From Archaeoglobales archaeon (lineage in GTDB: Archaea > Halobacteriota > Archaeoglobi > Archaeoglobales > Archaeoglobaceae), in contig QMZD01000119.1 of NCBI GenBank assembly GCA_003662985.1, forward strand, positions 1 through 6,093: a stretch of DNA of 6,093 bases. Reading direction: 5' to 3'. The notes below the pieces were generated by a model. It had not been told where the DNA came from, did not search any database, and was given only the letters and a program-made list of their open reading frames with translations. How positions within the stretch are numbered: position 1 is the stretch's first letter; the number at the start of each line of letters is the position of its first letter. Position numbers and translations under genes: made by a program. Positions 5,695-6,093 of this stretch are shown piece by piece.

Positions 5695-5887
5695 TATCTC
5701 CCTCCAGCCACCTGTAAAATTCATCCGCTACAAGCAAAATTCTCCTTGCTAACTGCTCGGGATGATCTAACCTGCACTGTTCAGGAATAGAAATAACAGC
5801 TACTGCAGATTTTAATGCAGTCTGCCTTGCTATTCTCCTGTTTTTCTCAATATGCATTTTCTCAATGAGTTCTTCTCTGCCACCCAT
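5687..5887 (-). CDS. 66-residue helical protein, first gene of the PolB2 operon
   Basis: A small, probably all-helical protein. The N-terminal half is basic (MGGREELIEKMHIEKNRRIA), followed by RQTALKSAVAV and a C-terminal helix ARRILLVADEFYRWLEG. The pattern RQxALKxAV ... AxxFYxWL recurs, as far as I remember, as a short C-terminal module in phage and archaeal proteins of DNA metabolism, but I cannot name a family. I chose the ATG at 5887 over the one at 5893, because GGAGGT (5894-5899) is six bases upstream of 5887 but abuts 5893. Its TAG stop overlaps the next gene by eight bases. As the promoter-proximal gene it could encode a regulator or an adaptor; the basic N-terminus would allow DNA contact. 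Confidence 0.7.
   Translation of the reverse strand: MGGREELIEKMHIEKNRRIARQTALKSAVAVISIPEQCRLDHPEQLARRILLVADEFYRWLEGDNE
5701..5705 (-). promoter_or_regulatory. Ribosome binding site that sets the start of the 89-aa gene
   Basis: GGAGG on the - strand, six bases before the ATG at 5694. The longer open frame starting at 5724 has only TTGTAGCGG before it and no such site, so the shorter protein is preferred. Confidence 0.65.
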
Positions 5888-5893
5888 ACCCAT

Positions 5894-5899
5894 ACCTCC
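5894..5899 (-). promoter_or_regulatory. Ribosome binding site of the first operon gene
   Basis: GGAGGT on the - strand is spaced six bases from the ATG at 5887 and zero bases from the in-frame ATG at 5893, which favours the internal start. It overlaps the palindrome TCCCGGGA (5897-5904). Confidence 0.6.
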
Positions 5900-5924
5900 C
5901 GGGAAAATAAGTAGTATGTTCAGA

Positions 5925-5932
5925 ATAGATAA
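5925..5932 (-). promoter_or_regulatory. Possible TATA box of the PolB2 operon
   Basis: On the - strand TTATCTAT, preceded by GTGAAGTC as a loose BRE, lies about 40 bases before the first ATG. Initiation would fall near 5902, giving a leader of roughly 15 bases that carries the GGAGGT site. The match to the archaeal box A consensus is moderate. Confidence 0.35.
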
Positions 5933-5952
5933 GACTTCACCGCAGCGAAAAG

Positions 5953-5961
5953 TAATAATAG
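5953..5961 (+). promoter_or_regulatory. Possible TATA box of the orc1/cdc6 gene
   Basis: TAATAATAG preceded by CGAAAAG (BRE-like) is centred about 26 bases before the GTG at 5983. Transcription could therefore begin at the start codon itself, and a leaderless message would explain why no ribosome site precedes that GTG. Confidence 0.4.
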
Positions 5962-5982
5962 TTTTTCAGATAAAATTAATCT

Positions 5983-6093
5983 GTGGGTTGGAAGTACTTA
6001 AGATGGGACGAAACCCTTTTCAAAAATCCTGAGGTTTTTGATCCAGATTACATGCCTGAGGAGTTTCTTTACAGGGAACCTCAACTTTCAAGA
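5983..6093 (+). CDS. Orc1/Cdc6 replication initiator, N-terminal 37 residues only
   Basis: The frame opens with GTG at 5983, just after an in-frame TAA at 5977-5979, and runs off the right edge. Its residues include NPEVFDPDYMPE followed by FLYREPQL, the signature start of archaeal Orc1/Cdc6 proteins (D-x-x-Y-x-PE ... RE-x-QL), which lies just before the AAA+ ATPase domain. The full protein, normally around 400 residues, would bind origin recognition boxes and load the MCM helicase. Only the N-terminus is visible, so the Walker motifs and winged helix cannot be inspected. It diverges from the PolB2 operon with about 95 bases between the starts, so the promoters are back to back. Some archaeal Orc1/Cdc6 paralogues act as DNA-damage regulators rather than as initiators. 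Confidence 0.82.
   Translation, partial: MGWKYLRWDETLFKNPEVFDPDYMPEEFLYREPQLSR

Noticed and set aside
5897..5904. Palindrome TCCCGGGA over the first ribosome site as an operator
   Set aside because: Eight bases only, and the bases are explained by the GGGAGG ribosome site.
6001..6030. Possible origin recognition box around GGGACGAAACCC
   Set aside because: It resembles only a few bases of the ORB consensus, lies inside the orc1/cdc6 coding region, and has no second copy in the intergenic gap.
1..6093. CRISPR array, tRNA, rRNA or insertion sequence
   Set aside because: No regularly spaced repeats, no tRNA-type arms or rRNA-like segments, and no transposase were seen on either strand.

Overview
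The window looks like a piece of a hyperthermophilic euryarchaeal chromosome, most likely Archaeoglobales (Archaeoglobus, Ferroglobus or Geoglobus type). The evidence is a PolB2-type archaeal B-family DNA polymerase, the N-terminus of an archaeal Orc1/Cdc6 protein, TATA-box promoters with very short leaders, strong GGAGGTG-type ribosome sites inside a tightly packed operon, and a protein composition rich in Lys, Glu and Arg. From memory, A. fulgidus also has its polB2 gene close to a cdc6 gene (AF0693/AF0695). That recollection supports the placement but was not checked.

Left part (1-1609, + strand). The window opens with the C-terminal 60 codons of an unrecognised Lys/Glu-rich protein. A gene-free stretch of about 465 bases follows (186-652). 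It holds a patch of higher GC (about 48% over 261-350, against about 21% over 381-480) that folds on paper into a hairpin plus a three-way junction, is preceded by a TATA box and ends in a short T-run; this is a possible small RNA. Next come two AT-rich inverted repeats and a 12-base direct repeat spaced 31 bases apart, just upstream of a clear BRE/TATA promoter. That promoter serves an AT-rich gene for a TcmP-like, SAM-methyltransferase-fold protein, which may have been acquired.

Right part (1614-5887, - strand). Six genes overlap or nearly touch and are transcribed leftwards as one operon: a 66-aa protein, an 89-aa protein, a 177-aa degenerate RecA/KaiC-fold protein, an 82-aa protein, PolB2 (677 aa), and a radical SAM protein of the spore-photoproduct-lyase-like family (341 aa). 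Divergent from it, across a gap of about 95 bases, an Orc1/Cdc6 initiator gene begins with a GTG codon and runs off the right edge.

How the genes may work together. The operon combines a polymerase with eroded catalytic motifs, a RecA-like protein without a working P-loop that ends in a PCNA-binding-like peptide, and a radical SAM protein of a DNA-photoproduct-repair superfamily. This resembles the logic of the bacterial ImuA/ImuB/DnaE2 mutasome, built from archaeal parts. It is the most interesting system in the window. The parallel is my inference, and the roles of the three small proteins are unknown.
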